DNA of 64,000 nucleotides, from contig NZ_JAODBT010000001.1 of NCBI RefSeq assembly GCF_027497995.1, positions 2,010,488 to 2,074,487 of the forward strand. Direction: 5' to 3'. Both the position numbers and the translations under genes were made by a program. The notes under the pieces are model-generated. The model made no database searches. It worked only from the letters and a program-made list of their open reading frames with translations, and was not told the DNA's origin. The stretch comes from Stenotrophomonas sp. Iso1 (lineage in GTDB: Bacteria; Pseudomonadota; Gammaproteobacteria; Xanthomonadales; Xanthomonadaceae). Of the stretch, positions 1-8,153 are shown piece after piece (position 1 is the stretch's first letter; every line of letters begins with the position of its first letter).

Positions 1-237
1 CCCTGGTGGCTCGTCCTTTTCCAGCAGAGATGCAGCGAACTCCCAGAGATGGCTGTTGTCGTCGAGGGGGTTTGCAACCATCTGCTCGTGCCAGAGAAGG
101 ATGGCATGCGAGATCAATTCGGCGGCTGGAACTTCACGCTCTCTGTCGTACTCGTAGAAGAAATGAGTGCTTGGGAAATCTGGATCGTGCATGCTTCTCG
201 CGTCTTCTATAGTGAAATTCTTCTTGGTTTTTTTCAT
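1..237 (-). CDS. Hypothetical protein, 5' part only (runs off left edge)
   Basis: An open frame of 79 codons without a stop begins at an ATG at 237 and runs left out of the window. The product starts MKKTKKNFTIEDARSMHDPD and is rich in charged and aromatic residues; it has no signal peptide or membrane segment. The codons look like real coding sequence, whereas the overlapping plus-strand frames give Arg/Cys-rich products typical of shadows. No clear Shine-Dalgarno sequence lies upstream of the ATG. I do not recognise the family. Its neighbour is the truncated IS3 element on the opposite strand. The existence of the gene is fairly likely; its function is unknown. Confidence 0.5.
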   Translation of the reverse strand, partial: MKKTKKNFTIEDARSMHDPDFPSTHFFYEYDREREVPAAELISHAILLWHEQMVANPLDDNSHLWEFAASLLEKDEPPG

Positions 238-353
238 TGTTCGAACTTTAAGGATGGATTGCTGAATTGAAAACTGCGGGGCGTTACGTTTGGAGTTACC
301 GGCATTCTGTGAACAAGGTCTAGCATCCATGCGATCAGCAGGAGGCAAGAGTC

Positions 354-1259
354 ATGTCTTCAAAGAAGCTTCCAAGCCGGACGCGACGGGCTTATCAATT
401 CATTGAGTCGCATCGGAATGAGTTCAGTGTTCAGATGATGTGTCGGCTGCTCGGCGTTGCTCGTGCAGGCTACTACGCTTGGCTCAATCATCCAGTGTCC
501 GACCGAGCCCACGAAGACGCGCGTCTGCAGCGTCTCATACGCGCATCGTTCATTGCCAGTCACGGGATCTACGGTGCCCCGAGGGTGCTGCAGGATCTGC
601 GCGAACGTGGTGAGACCTGTAGCAAGCATAGGGTCGCGCGCCTCATGCGAGAGAACGCACTCCAGGCACTACATGGTTATCGCATACGTCATATCCCGGC
701 TGCAAAACCGCATGCATTGATCCCAAACCTGCTGCGACGTCAGTTTACGGTATCGAAGCCCAACGAGGCGTGGGTGGCGGACATCACCTATATCCGCACT
801 TGGCAAGGCTGGCTCTACTTGGCCGTCGTCGTGGACCTCTTCTCGCGCCAAGTCGTAGGCTGGGCCGTCAAGCCCACAATTCATCGAGAGCTGGTCCTGG
901 AAGCTGTCTTGAAGGCTGTTCGTTCTCGGCGACCCCGAAACACTCTGATCCATTCGGATCAAGGAACGCAGTATGGGAGCGATGCTTGGCGGCGCTTGTG
1001 CAAAGGCAACCATCTTGAGCCAAGCATGAGCAGACGCGCCAACTGCTGGGACAACGCGGTCGCTAAGTCCTTCTTCAGCAGTTTGAAAAAGGAGCGGATC
1101 AAGAAACGCATCTACCCCCGTCGGGACGCGGCGACCTCGGACATAGCCGACTACATCGACGGGTTCTACAATCCCATACGTCGCCACACTCACCTCGGCG
1201 GTGTCAGCCCTGACGAGTTCGAGGCAACGCATCGCCACCACCGATCAGGTGTCCACTAA
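354..1259 (+). CDS. IS3-family transposase OrfB (DDE residue altered)
   Basis: 301 residues, normal length for IS3 OrfB. It has an N-terminal HTH_21-like part (GIYGAPRVL near residues 70-80) and an rve integrase core. The catalytic residues can be placed: D143 in AWVADITYI, D202 in HSDQGTQYG, and 35 residues later position 238, which in the family is Glu in DNAVAESFF but here is Lys (AAG at 1065-1067). The spacing matches D,D(35)E exactly, so this looks like a missense change of the third acid and the enzyme should be catalytically dead. An AGGAGG Shine-Dalgarno sequence sits at 340-345, 8 bases before the ATG, so translation need not depend on the usual orfA frameshift. No orfA is present. 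Confidence 0.9.
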   Translation: MSSKKLPSRTRRAYQFIESHRNEFSVQMMCRLLGVARAGYYAWLNHPVSDRAHEDARLQRLIRASFIASHGIYGAPRVLQDLRERGETCSKHRVARLMRENALQALHGYRIRHIPAAKPHALIPNLLRRQFTVSKPNEAWVADITYIRTWQGWLYLAVVVDLFSRQVVGWAVKPTIHRELVLEAVLKAVRSRRPRNTLIHSDQGTQYGSDAWRRLCKGNHLEPSMSRRANCWDNAVAKSFFSSLKKERIKKRIYPRRDAATSDIADYIDGFYNPIRRHTHLGGVSPDEFEATHRHHRSGVH

Positions 1260-1274
1260 AAGCTGGGAATTCCA
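354..1274 (+). mobile_element. IS3-family element, 5'-truncated
   Basis: The transposase orfB is followed by a stretch ending in TTCCA at about 1274, which fits the ...CA right terminus of IS3-family elements. No orfA-like sequence (leucine-zipper/HTH) and no matching left inverted repeat are visible in the roughly 350 bases before orfB, so the left end seems to be lost. The exact left boundary cannot be set from sequence alone. The right boundary is inferred from where non-IS coding sequence resumes. Confidence 0.5.
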
Positions 1275-1364
1275 AGACAAGAGGCAAGCACTGATTGGGA
1301 TATCAGCGATCTTCTGAAAAATGTGTCCGATAGTCCTTGGGTGGACGATAGGCTGCCGGTGTGA
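1275..1364 (+). pseudogene. 3' remnant of a gene truncated at the IS element
   Basis: Immediately after the probable right end of the IS, an open stretch of 29 codons (RQEASTDWDISDLLKNVSDS followed by PWVDDRLPV) reads to a TGA at 1362-1364. Its acidic, balanced composition looks like the natural C-terminus of a protein rather than random sequence, and a strong terminator follows 100 bases later. The missing 5' part is not on the left side of the IS, where a gene of opposite orientation lies, so a deletion or rearrangement must have accompanied the insertion. The family is not recognised. Confidence 0.4.
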
Positions 1365-1463
1365 GTAATAGCTCTTTAGTAAATTATTGATATCTTTAGA
1401 TATCGATTAGATGGGCTGCGTTTGTGGTTGATGATGGCAAAGTCCGAGCCTGTCTCAGGACAT

Positions 1464-1499
1464 GCAGAAACCCCAGAGAAATCTGGGGTTTCTGCTTTT
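1464..1499 (+). terminator. Rho-independent terminator
   Basis: A perfect 13-bp stem (1464-1476 with 1483-1495) closes a 6-base loop and is followed directly by TTTT at 1496-1499. The T-run is on the plus-strand side only, so it terminates rightward transcription. It probably belongs to the truncated gene ending at 1364, and it also insulates the minus-strand iron-uptake operon from transcripts of the IS. Confidence 0.85.
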
Positions 1500-1589
1500 C
1501 TACTGCCCGGCTCGGTCCGGGACATTTGTCGCAAGCCATGCCTTCTGGGGCAGTGTGTTGGGCGACACCTGGCACGTCAGCATCGGATG

Positions 1590-1763
1590 TCAGCGAGCAG
1601 AGCTCCTATGCCATAAGCCAACTGCTCCGACCACCAACGGCAGGATGGCCAGCAGGAAAAAACAGACATCCCATCCCCCTTCGGCCACCAGCATGCCGAT
1701 GAGGCCGATGATGCTCAGGATCGCCATTGATGTGATCACGATGATCGCGCGCTTGCCGGTCAC
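1590..1763 (-). CDS. Small two-helix membrane protein of the iron-uptake operon
   Basis: 57 residues starting at a GTG (1763) whose last bases overlap the TGA of the upstream PepSY gene (GTGA overlap), a classic translational-coupling arrangement. A longer frame open to 1874 exists but would overlap the PepSY gene by more than 100 bases, so the GTG start is preferred. The product has two hydrophobic segments: IIVITSMAILSIIGLIGMLV, then CFFLLAILPLVVGAVGLW, with a short basic tail. Small membrane proteins of this kind often close siderophore-receptor/PepSY operons. A role beside the PepSY protein in the inner membrane is inferred only. Confidence 0.6.
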   Translation of the reverse strand: MTGKRAIIVITSMAILSIIGLIGMLVAEGGWDVCFFLLAILPLVVGAVGLWHRSSAR

Positions 1764-2902
1764 GAAATCACCTCGCCAACGTTGCTGCGCACTTTGCGCT
1801 TGCGTCGGCGGTCCCACCACAGCCATGTACCGTTGATTGTGATGAACAACGTCAGCCAAGTACATGCGGTCCACAATATTTTCAAGGGCATACCGCCGTA
1901 ATCACCGAAGTGCAGCGGTTCGGACAAGGTGATTGCCTTCAGGTACCACGGCAGTTCGGTAGTCCCCGCTACCTCGCCATTGGCAGCATCCACCAGCACC
2001 ACGCGCACTAAGCGCTCGTCGAGCCCGCTGCCGGCCACCAGCACGGTGTAATGGCGGGGCGTGGAATAGTCAGTGCCCGGCCACAGTATCGAGCTGACCT
2101 GCCAGCCTGTTGGTGCGGCCGACAGCGCCGATGCAAGCGCATGGTCGGCGTCTATGGGAGGACGGCGCGGATCGACGGGCGCCCCGGTGTGCATGCTCTG
2201 CACGCGTGCAAGCTGCTGTTGCGACCACAGCCCGGTCGCCAGCGTGCCGAAGCCCAGCAGGAAGCCGGTCAGGCTAACGGCGAATGTCCAACCCAACACG
2301 ATCGCGCCAATGGTGTTGTGCAGGTCCAGCTGACGCAATCTCGGGCCTCTGCCACGCCGCAGCAGGCCGAACGCTACTTTCTTGGCATGCGGCCAGTACA
2401 CCACCAAGCCGGATACCAGCGACACAAGTACCAGCAGCGCGAAGAAGGCGCCAAGCAGTTCACCGAATGGCCCGAGGAACCATTGTGCATGCAGCTCCAG
2501 TAGGAAGCCGGTCAAGGTGGTGCCATCTCCAGCGCTGGCATCAATGTGCTCTGCAGTTGCCAGATCAGTGAACTGCAGCTTCGCCCTGTCGAAGCCGCTG
2601 TCACCGTGTGGCACGGTGTTGAGCAGCAGCAAACCGGGATGGTGATTCGCATCAAGGCCGAGGTAGATGATTTTTTCATCGGGGTTGGCAGCCAGTACTG
2701 CATCCACTGATTCGGCCAGTGGTTGCAGTGAGGCGGAGAGCCCCGGTGCGGCGGGCATCACGCCCATTGCCGCGTCGATTTCCTCGTGGAATATCAGCAC
2801 GGTGCCGGTCAGGCACAGCACGAGAAATGGCAGCGTTGCCAACAGGCTGCACCAACGGTGCAACCACAGATTCAGACGATAGATGCGGGAAGTGCCGGTC
2901 AC
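1760..2902 (-). CDS. PepSY-associated TM protein (putative ferric-siderophore reductase/uptake)
   Basis: 380 residues with the layout of PepSY_TM proteins of the PiuB/FsrB type. A membrane anchor near residues 18-40 (LLATLPFLVLCLTGTVLIFH) is followed by a periplasmic PepSY-like region, two central helices (about 145-170 and 195-220), a second periplasmic segment and a last helix near 345-365. Conserved histidines next to helices (LWLHRW, ELHAQW, DLHNTIG) fit haem or metal ligation, as proposed for this family. The gene lies 76 bases after the TonB receptor gene, with a hairpin between them. Its likely role is reduction or processing of the ferric-siderophore at the inner membrane. Confidence 0.85.
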   Translation of the reverse strand: MTGTSRIYRLNLWLHRWCSLLATLPFLVLCLTGTVLIFHEEIDAAMGVMPAAPGLSASLQPLAESVDAVLAANPDEKIIYLGLDANHHPGLLLLNTVPHGDSGFDRAKLQFTDLATAEHIDASAGDGTTLTGFLLELHAQWFLGPFGELLGAFFALLVLVSLVSGLVVYWPHAKKVAFGLLRRGRGPRLRQLDLHNTIGAIVLGWTFAVSLTGFLLGFGTLATGLWSQQQLARVQSMHTGAPVDPRRPPIDADHALASALSAAPTGWQVSSILWPGTDYSTPRHYTVLVAGSGLDERLVRVVLVDAANGEVAGTTELPWYLKAITLSEPLHFGDYGGMPLKILWTACTWLTLFITINGTWLWWDRRRKRKVRSNVGEVIS

Positions 2903-2939
2903 GTAGAGGAGCTCGATGATCTAGGTGTTCGCTGTACGC

Positions 2940-2972
2940 GCCCCCACCCGGCAGGCTCTGCCGGATGGGGGC
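2940..2972 (-). other. Strong hairpin between receptor and PepSY genes
   Basis: A 15-base arm (2940-2954) pairs with 2958-2972 with one mismatch and a 3-base loop. It starts 7 bases after the receptor stop codon. There is no T-run on the minus-strand side, so it is not a standard terminator. It may stabilise the receptor mRNA 3' end or attenuate expression of the PepSY gene. Confidence 0.55.
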
Positions 2973-2978
2973 GTGCAG

Positions 2979-5501
2979 TCAGAACGTATAGCGGACGTTG
3001 AAGGTGGCGTCGCGCGGTGCCTGCCAGAACAGCTGCATGCCGTCATCGGTCGGGGCGAAGTACGCTTTGTCCAACGCATTGCCGATGTTGAGCTGCGCCG
3101 ACCATTGTGGGTTGAACTGATAGCGCGCCATCAGGTCCACGACCGCATACGACGGCTGCTCCAATGCTGGAATGCCCAGTGCCTGCGCTGCCGGTTGCCA
3201 GGCAAACGTACTGCTCTGCCAACGCACGCCGCCGCCCACGGTCAGCCCCTGCAATGCGCCCTTCAGTTGATAGCTGGTGAACAGGTTGAACTGCTTGCGC
3301 GGGATCACCGTGTTCACATCACTGCCATTGGCCTGCTCGGCCTTGAAGCGGCTGTAGCCGGCGCTGAGCTGCCAGCCATCGAGGATCTCGCCTACGACTT
3401 CGGCTTCAAAGCCTTTGCTGACGGTTCCATCGGTGCCGATGTAGCTTGAACGCATCGGGCCACCCGGATTGGACGGGTCTTCCGGCACCTGACCGGCGTA
3501 CGTGGCGACGTTTTCCTGCTGCATTCGGAATACCGCCAGGTTGGCACTCAGGCGCCCATCCAGGAATGCACTCTTCAAGCCGACTTCGTAGGTATTGCCT
3601 TCGATCGGTGACAGTAGTCGGTTGCCGGCATCGCGGTAATTCTGCGGTTGGAAGACGCTGGTGTAACTAGCATAGGCCGAGAACTGGCGATTGATGTCAT
3701 ACATTAACCCTGCGTAGGGTACGACTTCGTTGTCCTGGGAATAGCTGTTGGCCGGAGTCTTCAGGTCGACCACTTCGTAGTCGACCATGCGCGCGCCTAG
3801 GATCAGCTTCAGCGGCTCGGCCAACGAGAAACGACCTACCGCGTACAGCGCGTTCTGGGTGACCTCGCGCTTGTTGTAATTCTGGCGGGCGATGAAGCTC
3901 GGTAACGGTGTGCTGCCGTTGTAGTCATACGCGTTGGGCGTGGTGGCGATGGTGACCGAACCCGGCGCACCGTCGGCCACTACCCGCTCTTTCCAATGGT
4001 CGTAGCCGACCAGTACTTCGTGGTGCCGACCGAACAGGTCGAAGCCGCCATCGACGCGTGCACTGGCAGCATCCTTGTCGCTGTCCACCCAGTACACACC
4101 TGCATAGCCAGGTACCGGGAACTTGTAGACGAAGCCCGGCATCAGCTCCATCGCCATCACCGATTTGCCGTTGCTCGGGTCGATCGGGTACGGATAGAAC
4201 AGCGCCAACGTGGATTCGGATTCACGCTGGCCCCGGCTGACGCGCACGCTGGCCTTCCAGTCAGCGTTGAAGCGGTGCTCGGCATCGATGAACCAGTTGC
4301 GGTAGCTGCTGTCCCAGTACGACCAATCCGGCGAAGTGTTGAGGCCGCGATGCAGGCCACGGATGCGCTCGACCTTGTCGTCGGCGCCCAACGCCCAGGC
4401 AGGAGTGCCGCCCCAACTCGGGCTGTCGGTATGGTTGTCCTGCTGGCTGATCCCGGCTGCGATCAAGGTGTTGTCGCCGATGTCCTGTTCCAGCGTGGCG
4501 TATACGACATGGTTGCGGTTGCTCAGGCGGTCGATGTGGCTATCGCCTTTGTCGTAGTCGGCGGCCACGCGCATGCGGGTGGAGCCGCTGGGCGACAACG
4601 GTCCACCAAGGTCAACGGTCACGCCACGCTTGTCCCAACGGCCGTACTCCACGGCAACGCTGCCGGCGAATTCGCGGCTGTCGGCCTTCTTGCGGATCAG
4701 GTTGATCACCGCCGATGGGCTGCCGGTGCCGACCATCAGCCCATCCGAGCCGCGCAGCACCTCGGCACGGTCGTAGATGGCGGTGTTGCTGAGGATCTCG
4801 CCGGCGCTCCACTGCTCGTCGATGGTGGTGGGCACGCCGTCGATGAGGTAGCTCTCGATCTTGGAGCCGCGCGAGAACATGCTGCCGCGGTTGCTTTCGT
4901 AGCGGCTGATCGACAGGCCGGTGGTGTGCTCGACGATATCGGACAGGTTCTCGATCCTGCGGTCTTCCATCATCGCCGAGGTGATCACGCTGACCGACTG
5001 CGGGGTTTCACGCAATTCCAGGGCAAGACCGGTGGCGGTGCTGTTGCGGGCCAGGTAGGTACCGTTGACCTGAAGTGCTGCCAGCGTGGACGTCTGCGGC
5101 GAGGTGGATGCCGCCGATGTGGCTGCGTTGCCTGCCGGCGCAGCTGCGCGACGCTGCAGCGTGACGCGGTCACCTTCGATACGCCAATCCAGTTCGCTGC
5201 CCGCCAGCAGCGCATCCAACGCTTGCGGCACGCTGTAGCTGCCGTTCAATCCCGGACTGCGCTTGCCAGCGGTCAGTTCGCCGGCGGCAGCCAGGAAAAT
5301 ACCCGCCTCGCCTGCAAAACGGTTGAGTGTGGTGGTCAGCGGCCCGGCTGAGATCGAGTACGACTTGGCCTGTTGCAGGTTGGCGGGAGGCTGTTGTGCG
5401 CTTGCCGACTGTGGGGCAACCGCGACAACGGCGAGGCCCAGACAGACCGCCAGCGTTAGCTGTCGGCGAATTGGCGCCAGGGAGTGATGAAGGCGATGCA
5501 T
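2979..5501 (-). CDS. TonB-dependent siderophore receptor with STN signalling domain
   Basis: The start is placed at the ATG at 5501, not the upstream start at 5600, because it opens a proper signal peptide (MHRLHHSLAP, hydrophobic LTLAVCLGLAVVAVA, cleavage after SASA) and is preceded by a GAGAG motif; this gives 840 residues. Residues about 46-117 are an STN (secretin/TonB short N-terminal) domain, then a plug with the family motif LRETPQSVSVIT, a DGVPT loop and VLRGSDGLMVGTGSPSAVIN, then a 22-strand barrel ending in the typical C-terminal Phe (FNVRYTF). The STN domain and the adjacent FecR- and FecI-like genes show a transducing receptor that induces its own synthesis when loaded. The substrate is likely a ferric siderophore; which one cannot be told. 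Confidence 0.93.
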   Translation of the reverse strand: MHRLHHSLAPIRRQLTLAVCLGLAVVAVAPQSASAQQPPANLQQAKSYSISAGPLTTTLNRFAGEAGIFLAAAGELTAGKRSPGLNGSYSVPQALDALLAGSELDWRIEGDRVTLQRRAAAPAGNAATSAASTSPQTSTLAALQVNGTYLARNSTATGLALELRETPQSVSVITSAMMEDRRIENLSDIVEHTTGLSISRYESNRGSMFSRGSKIESYLIDGVPTTIDEQWSAGEILSNTAIYDRAEVLRGSDGLMVGTGSPSAVINLIRKKADSREFAGSVAVEYGRWDKRGVTVDLGGPLSPSGSTRMRVAADYDKGDSHIDRLSNRNHVVYATLEQDIGDNTLIAAGISQQDNHTDSPSWGGTPAWALGADDKVERIRGLHRGLNTSPDWSYWDSSYRNWFIDAEHRFNADWKASVRVSRGQRESESTLALFYPYPIDPSNGKSVMAMELMPGFVYKFPVPGYAGVYWVDSDKDAASARVDGGFDLFGRHHEVLVGYDHWKERVVADGAPGSVTIATTPNAYDYNGSTPLPSFIARQNYNKREVTQNALYAVGRFSLAEPLKLILGARMVDYEVVDLKTPANSYSQDNEVVPYAGLMYDINRQFSAYASYTSVFQPQNYRDAGNRLLSPIEGNTYEVGLKSAFLDGRLSANLAVFRMQQENVATYAGQVPEDPSNPGGPMRSSYIGTDGTVSKGFEAEVVGEILDGWQLSAGYSRFKAEQANGSDVNTVIPRKQFNLFTSYQLKGALQGLTVGGGVRWQSSTFAWQPAAQALGIPALEQPSYAVVDLMARYQFNPQWSAQLNIGNALDKAYFAPTDDGMQLFWQAPRDATFNVRYTF

Positions 5502-5644
5502 GGATTTCTCTCGAACGTGGGGACAGGAAACAACGGTGCTTTTCCTGTTGATCGGACGAGGGAGGAAAAAGGGGAACCACTTTCTGCGAAAGCGCCACAT
5601 CGGCTCCGGTCCACGCTGGTATCAGCCCGCTGCCACGGCCGGTG

Positions 5645-6613
5645 TCAGTGCAGCGGTTCCAGCGTCGTCCACCAAGGCAAGGTCCGCCGCACGCGCACCG
5701 GTAGGCTGCGTTCGAGCATGGCCAGAGCAGCGTCGGGGTCGCGTAGCGGGAATACCCCGGCCACCGGCAAGCCGGCGATCTCCGGGGCGACGCCGAGATG
5801 GCCGGGTCGGTAACGCGACAACTCGGCGATCAGTTCACCGAGCGGCATCTGGTCGGCCATCAAAATGCCGCGTATCCATGCATCCGTGCCCGGATCGGCA
5901 AGCTCGGGCGTGCTGATGCCGGCGGCATCAACGCGCAGCCGCTGCCCGGCCTCGAGCACGCTGACCGAACCCCCCGCTCTTACCTCCACCGCGCCCTCAA
6001 GCACCGCCAACTGCAATGCTTGTGCCTGCAAGCGCACGTTGAAGCGGGTGCCCAGTGCACGCAGCCGTGCAATGGTGGTATCGATTACGAAATCCCGTCG
6101 AGTGTCGGCGGCTGTCTGCACATGGATCTCGCCCTCATGCAGCCTCAGGCAACGCAGCGCGGCGCTGTAGTCCACGTCCAGAGCACTGCCCGGGGCAAGC
6201 CAGATGCGGCTGCCGTCTGCCAGGCCGGTGGCGCGGATTTCCCCGGTGGCAGTGCGGTACTCCGCGGTGCGCGCCAACCATTCGTGACGCACGCGCGGGT
6301 ACTGCCAGCCGACGACCCCGAGCGTGGCCAGCGATGCCAAGCCCGACAACACACGACGACGGCTGCCGCTCACCCAACGTGCCGCCTTCAAGCCGGCATC
6401 GGCGGCAGTGCGCTGGTGTTCGCCACGCAAAGGCTCGAACTGGCGGCTGATGGCCTCCACCTGCGCCCATGCGCGGGCGTGGCTGGGATCCTGCAACCAT
6501 TGTCGCCAGCGCGTGTGCTGGTCGGCATCGTCACCGGCATCAAGCAGTGTGGCGTACCACCAAGCGGCCTGTGCCAACGCGGCGTGATCGGCAGTTGCAG
6601 AGGTCGATGGCAT
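5645..6613 (-). CDS. FecR-like anti-sigma/sigma regulator
   Basis: 322 residues with the domain order of FecR proteins. A cytoplasmic DUF4880 N-terminus (WWYATLLDAG... near 18-50) is followed by one membrane span about residues 89-106 (VLSGLASLATLGVVGWQY), a periplasmic FecR domain (motif YRTATGEIRATGLADGSRIW; LHEGEIHVQTA) and a DUF4974-like C-terminus (about 245-315), which contacts the receptor STN domain. It passes the signal from the loaded receptor to the sigma factor encoded 3 bases upstream. The receptor gene follows after a 143-base gap that may hold the sigma-dependent promoter; I could not identify one with confidence. Confidence 0.92.
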   Translation of the reverse strand: MPSTSATADHAALAQAAWWYATLLDAGDDADQHTRWRQWLQDPSHARAWAQVEAISRQFEPLRGEHQRTAADAGLKAARWVSGSRRRVLSGLASLATLGVVGWQYPRVRHEWLARTAEYRTATGEIRATGLADGSRIWLAPGSALDVDYSAALRCLRLHEGEIHVQTAADTRRDFVIDTTIARLRALGTRFNVRLQAQALQLAVLEGAVEVRAGGSVSVLEAGQRLRVDAAGISTPELADPGTDAWIRGILMADQMPLGELIAELSRYRPGHLGVAPEIAGLPVAGVFPLRDPDAALAMLERSLPVRVRRTLPWWTTLEPLH

Positions 6614-6616
6614 GGG

Positions 6617-7138
6617 TCAGGACCCGTTGCCGGCTTCGAGCAGCACACAATGCAGCATCGCTCGTGCCATGTACTTCTTCACCATCCGCTCGGACACTTC
6701 CAGGCGCTCGGCGATCTCGCGGTAGCGCAGGCCGTGCAACTGGGACAGGACGAAAGCGGTGGCAACCTTTTCCGGCAACTGCTCTAACATCGCACTGACC
6801 CTGCACAGGGTTTCGATGACGATGGCGCGGTCCTCGGCGGACGGTTCCACTGCCTCTGGATGCGCGGCCAGTGCCTCCAGCCATGCCTGCTCCACCTCGC
6901 GCCGCCGCCACAGGTCGATGCACATGCCATTGGCCATTGTCCGCAGGTACTGCCGGGCCTGTGGCGCGCTGACCAGCGGCACCGGCCGTGTCAACAGGCG
7001 CACGAACGCATCCTGCGCGAGATCGGCGGCATCCGCAGTGTTGCCCAGCCGGCGCCGAAGCCAGCTTTTCAGCCAACCGTGATGGTCGGCATACAGGGTT
7101 TCAATCTGTCGATGTGCGGTGAACTCGAGTGCGGCCAC
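6617..7138 (-). CDS. FecI-family ECF sigma factor
   Basis: 173 residues, normal for FecI-type ECF sigma factors. Region 2 (LYADHHGWLKSWLRRRLGNT, then DAADLAQDAFVRLL) recognises the -10 element. Region 4 (LPEKVATAFVLSQLHGLRYR and the HTH EIAERLEVSERMVKKYMARA) recognises the -35 element. It is the first gene of the minus-strand operon sigma, FecR-like, receptor, PepSY, small membrane protein. A Fur-like palindrome lies about 50-70 bases upstream, which fits the usual logic: Fur limits the sigma factor, and the sigma factor drives the receptor only when the siderophore is present. Confidence 0.93.
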   Translation of the reverse strand: MAALEFTAHRQIETLYADHHGWLKSWLRRRLGNTADAADLAQDAFVRLLTRPVPLVSAPQARQYLRTMANGMCIDLWRRREVEQAWLEALAAHPEAVEPSAEDRAIVIETLCRVSAMLEQLPEKVATAFVLSQLHGLRYREIAERLEVSERMVKKYMARAMLHCVLLEAGNGS

Positions 7139-7190
7139 GGATCCCTGCCCGGCATCCGCGGAGCACCCGGAATAGGGTGGGCGCTGCGGA

Positions 7191-7209
7191 AATGAGAATG
7201 GTTCGCATT
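7191..7209 (-). promoter_or_regulatory. Fur-box-like palindrome upstream of the sigma gene
   Basis: The 19-base sequence AATGAGAATGGTTCGCATT is an imperfect palindrome (arms AATGxGAA and its complement around a central base), close to the Fur consensus GATAATGATAATCATTATC. It lies 53 bases upstream of the sigma factor ATG on the minus strand, where a promoter would be expected. Function is inferred from similarity and context. Confidence 0.6.
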
Positions 7210-7368
7210 ATGGTGAGGTGGCGGCCCTGGTGCAAATTCCGGGATGGACTCCTCGATGGGCACTGTTAACCCCTGAGGTCAGCAAGCGTGAGTTGCCGAG
7301 CACGAGAGCAGCCAAGAATTCGATAACGGAGCACGTTGAAACCGTGGAGCGAAATGCGGACTGCGATT

Positions 7369-7391
7369 GTGATGTTATGTAATATCATTAC
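7369..7391 (+). promoter_or_regulatory. Zur-like operator in front of the ABC/TonB operon
   Basis: A 23-base imperfect palindrome with 8 of 11 arm positions paired. Its core ATGTTATGTAATATCAT resembles the gammaproteobacterial Zur box (ATGTTATANTATAACAT). It is AT-rich in a GC-rich background and directly precedes the ABC ATPase gene. Because it would abut a GTG at 7392, it argues for the later GTG at 7431 as the real start. A member of the wider Fur family could bind instead; assignment to Zur is a motif-level inference. Confidence 0.5.
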
Positions 7392-7430
7392 GTGTTAGTT
7401 TTGGTCCCCCCTCGTCTACGTGACTCCTCT

Positions 7431-8153
7431 GTGACCTCCAGCGCTTCAATCGTCGAAATTCACGATCTCTCCGTTACCTATCCTGGCAAAAAAGTGCTGT
7501 CGCAGTTGTCGCTACAGGTCCAGCCTGGAAGCATCTACGCGCTGCTGGGCGGCAATGGGGCGGGCAAATCGACCACCTTGTCGGTATTGCTGGGCTTTAC
7601 TCGACCGAGCGCCGGCAGCGTGCGCGTGGCCGGCATCACGCCATGGTCCGCACCGGAGCGCGCACGTGCCCAGCTGGCGTATCTGCCGGAAAACGTTGCC
7701 CTTTACGAACACCTGACCGCGGTCGAGAACACCGACTATCTGCTGTCCCTGAGTGGGCGGCGCCACGGCACCGCGGCCATCGTGGATGCATTGCGTGCGG
7801 CGGGCCTACAGCAATCCGCATGGCACCAGCGTCTGGTGGGGTTCTCCAAGGGAATGCGGCAGAAGGTCGCCATTGCCATCGCTTTGATGCGTGAGGTGCC
7901 GTTGCTGCTGCTGGACGAACCCACTTCCGGCCTGGACCCGGGCGCGAGTGCCGAATTCCATGCCTTGCTCGACCCGGTCCGCGCGCGTGGCACCGCCGTG
8001 CTCATGGTCACCCACGATCTGCTGGGTGCGGTGGATATCGCCGACCGTATCGGCGTGCTCGACCAAGGCCGCATCGTGCATGAAGCCGAACGCTCAGATT
8101 TCGACCTCAACGCGCTGCATGCGCATTTCGCCGGCCGGGAACGTCGCGCATGA
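7431..8153 (+). CDS. ABC transporter ATP-binding protein
   Basis: A complete nucleotide-binding domain: Walker A GGNGAGKST, a degenerate signature FSKGMRQK (for LSGGQ), Walker B LLLLDEPTSGLD, and the switch histidine in MVTHD. The frame opens at 7392, but GTG 7431 is preferred as start because the region just before it is a probable operator and because the domain begins at IVEIHDLSVTYPG; no good Shine-Dalgarno sequence supports either start. The ATG of the first permease overlaps the stop (ATGA at 8150-8153). With two DUF3526 permeases and a TonB receptor in one operon, the protein probably powers an inner-membrane step for the receptor's ligand or an export process. The substrate is unknown; metal (zinc) is suggested by the upstream site. 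Confidence 0.9.
   Translation: MTSSASIVEIHDLSVTYPGKKVLSQLSLQVQPGSIYALLGGNGAGKSTTLSVLLGFTRPSAGSVRVAGITPWSAPERARAQLAYLPENVALYEHLTAVENTDYLLSLSGRRHGTAAIVDALRAAGLQQSAWHQRLVGFSKGMRQKVAIAIALMREVPLLLLDEPTSGLDPGASAEFHALLDPVRARGTAVLMVTHDLLGAVDIADRIGVLDQGRIVHEAERSDFDLNALHAHFAGRERRA

Noticed and set aside
3996-5351. 451-codon plus-strand frame opposite the siderophore receptor
   Set aside because: The minus-strand receptor has signal peptide, STN, plug and barrel. The opposite product is Val/Ala/Arg-rich with no domain, a typical GC-rich antisense shadow.
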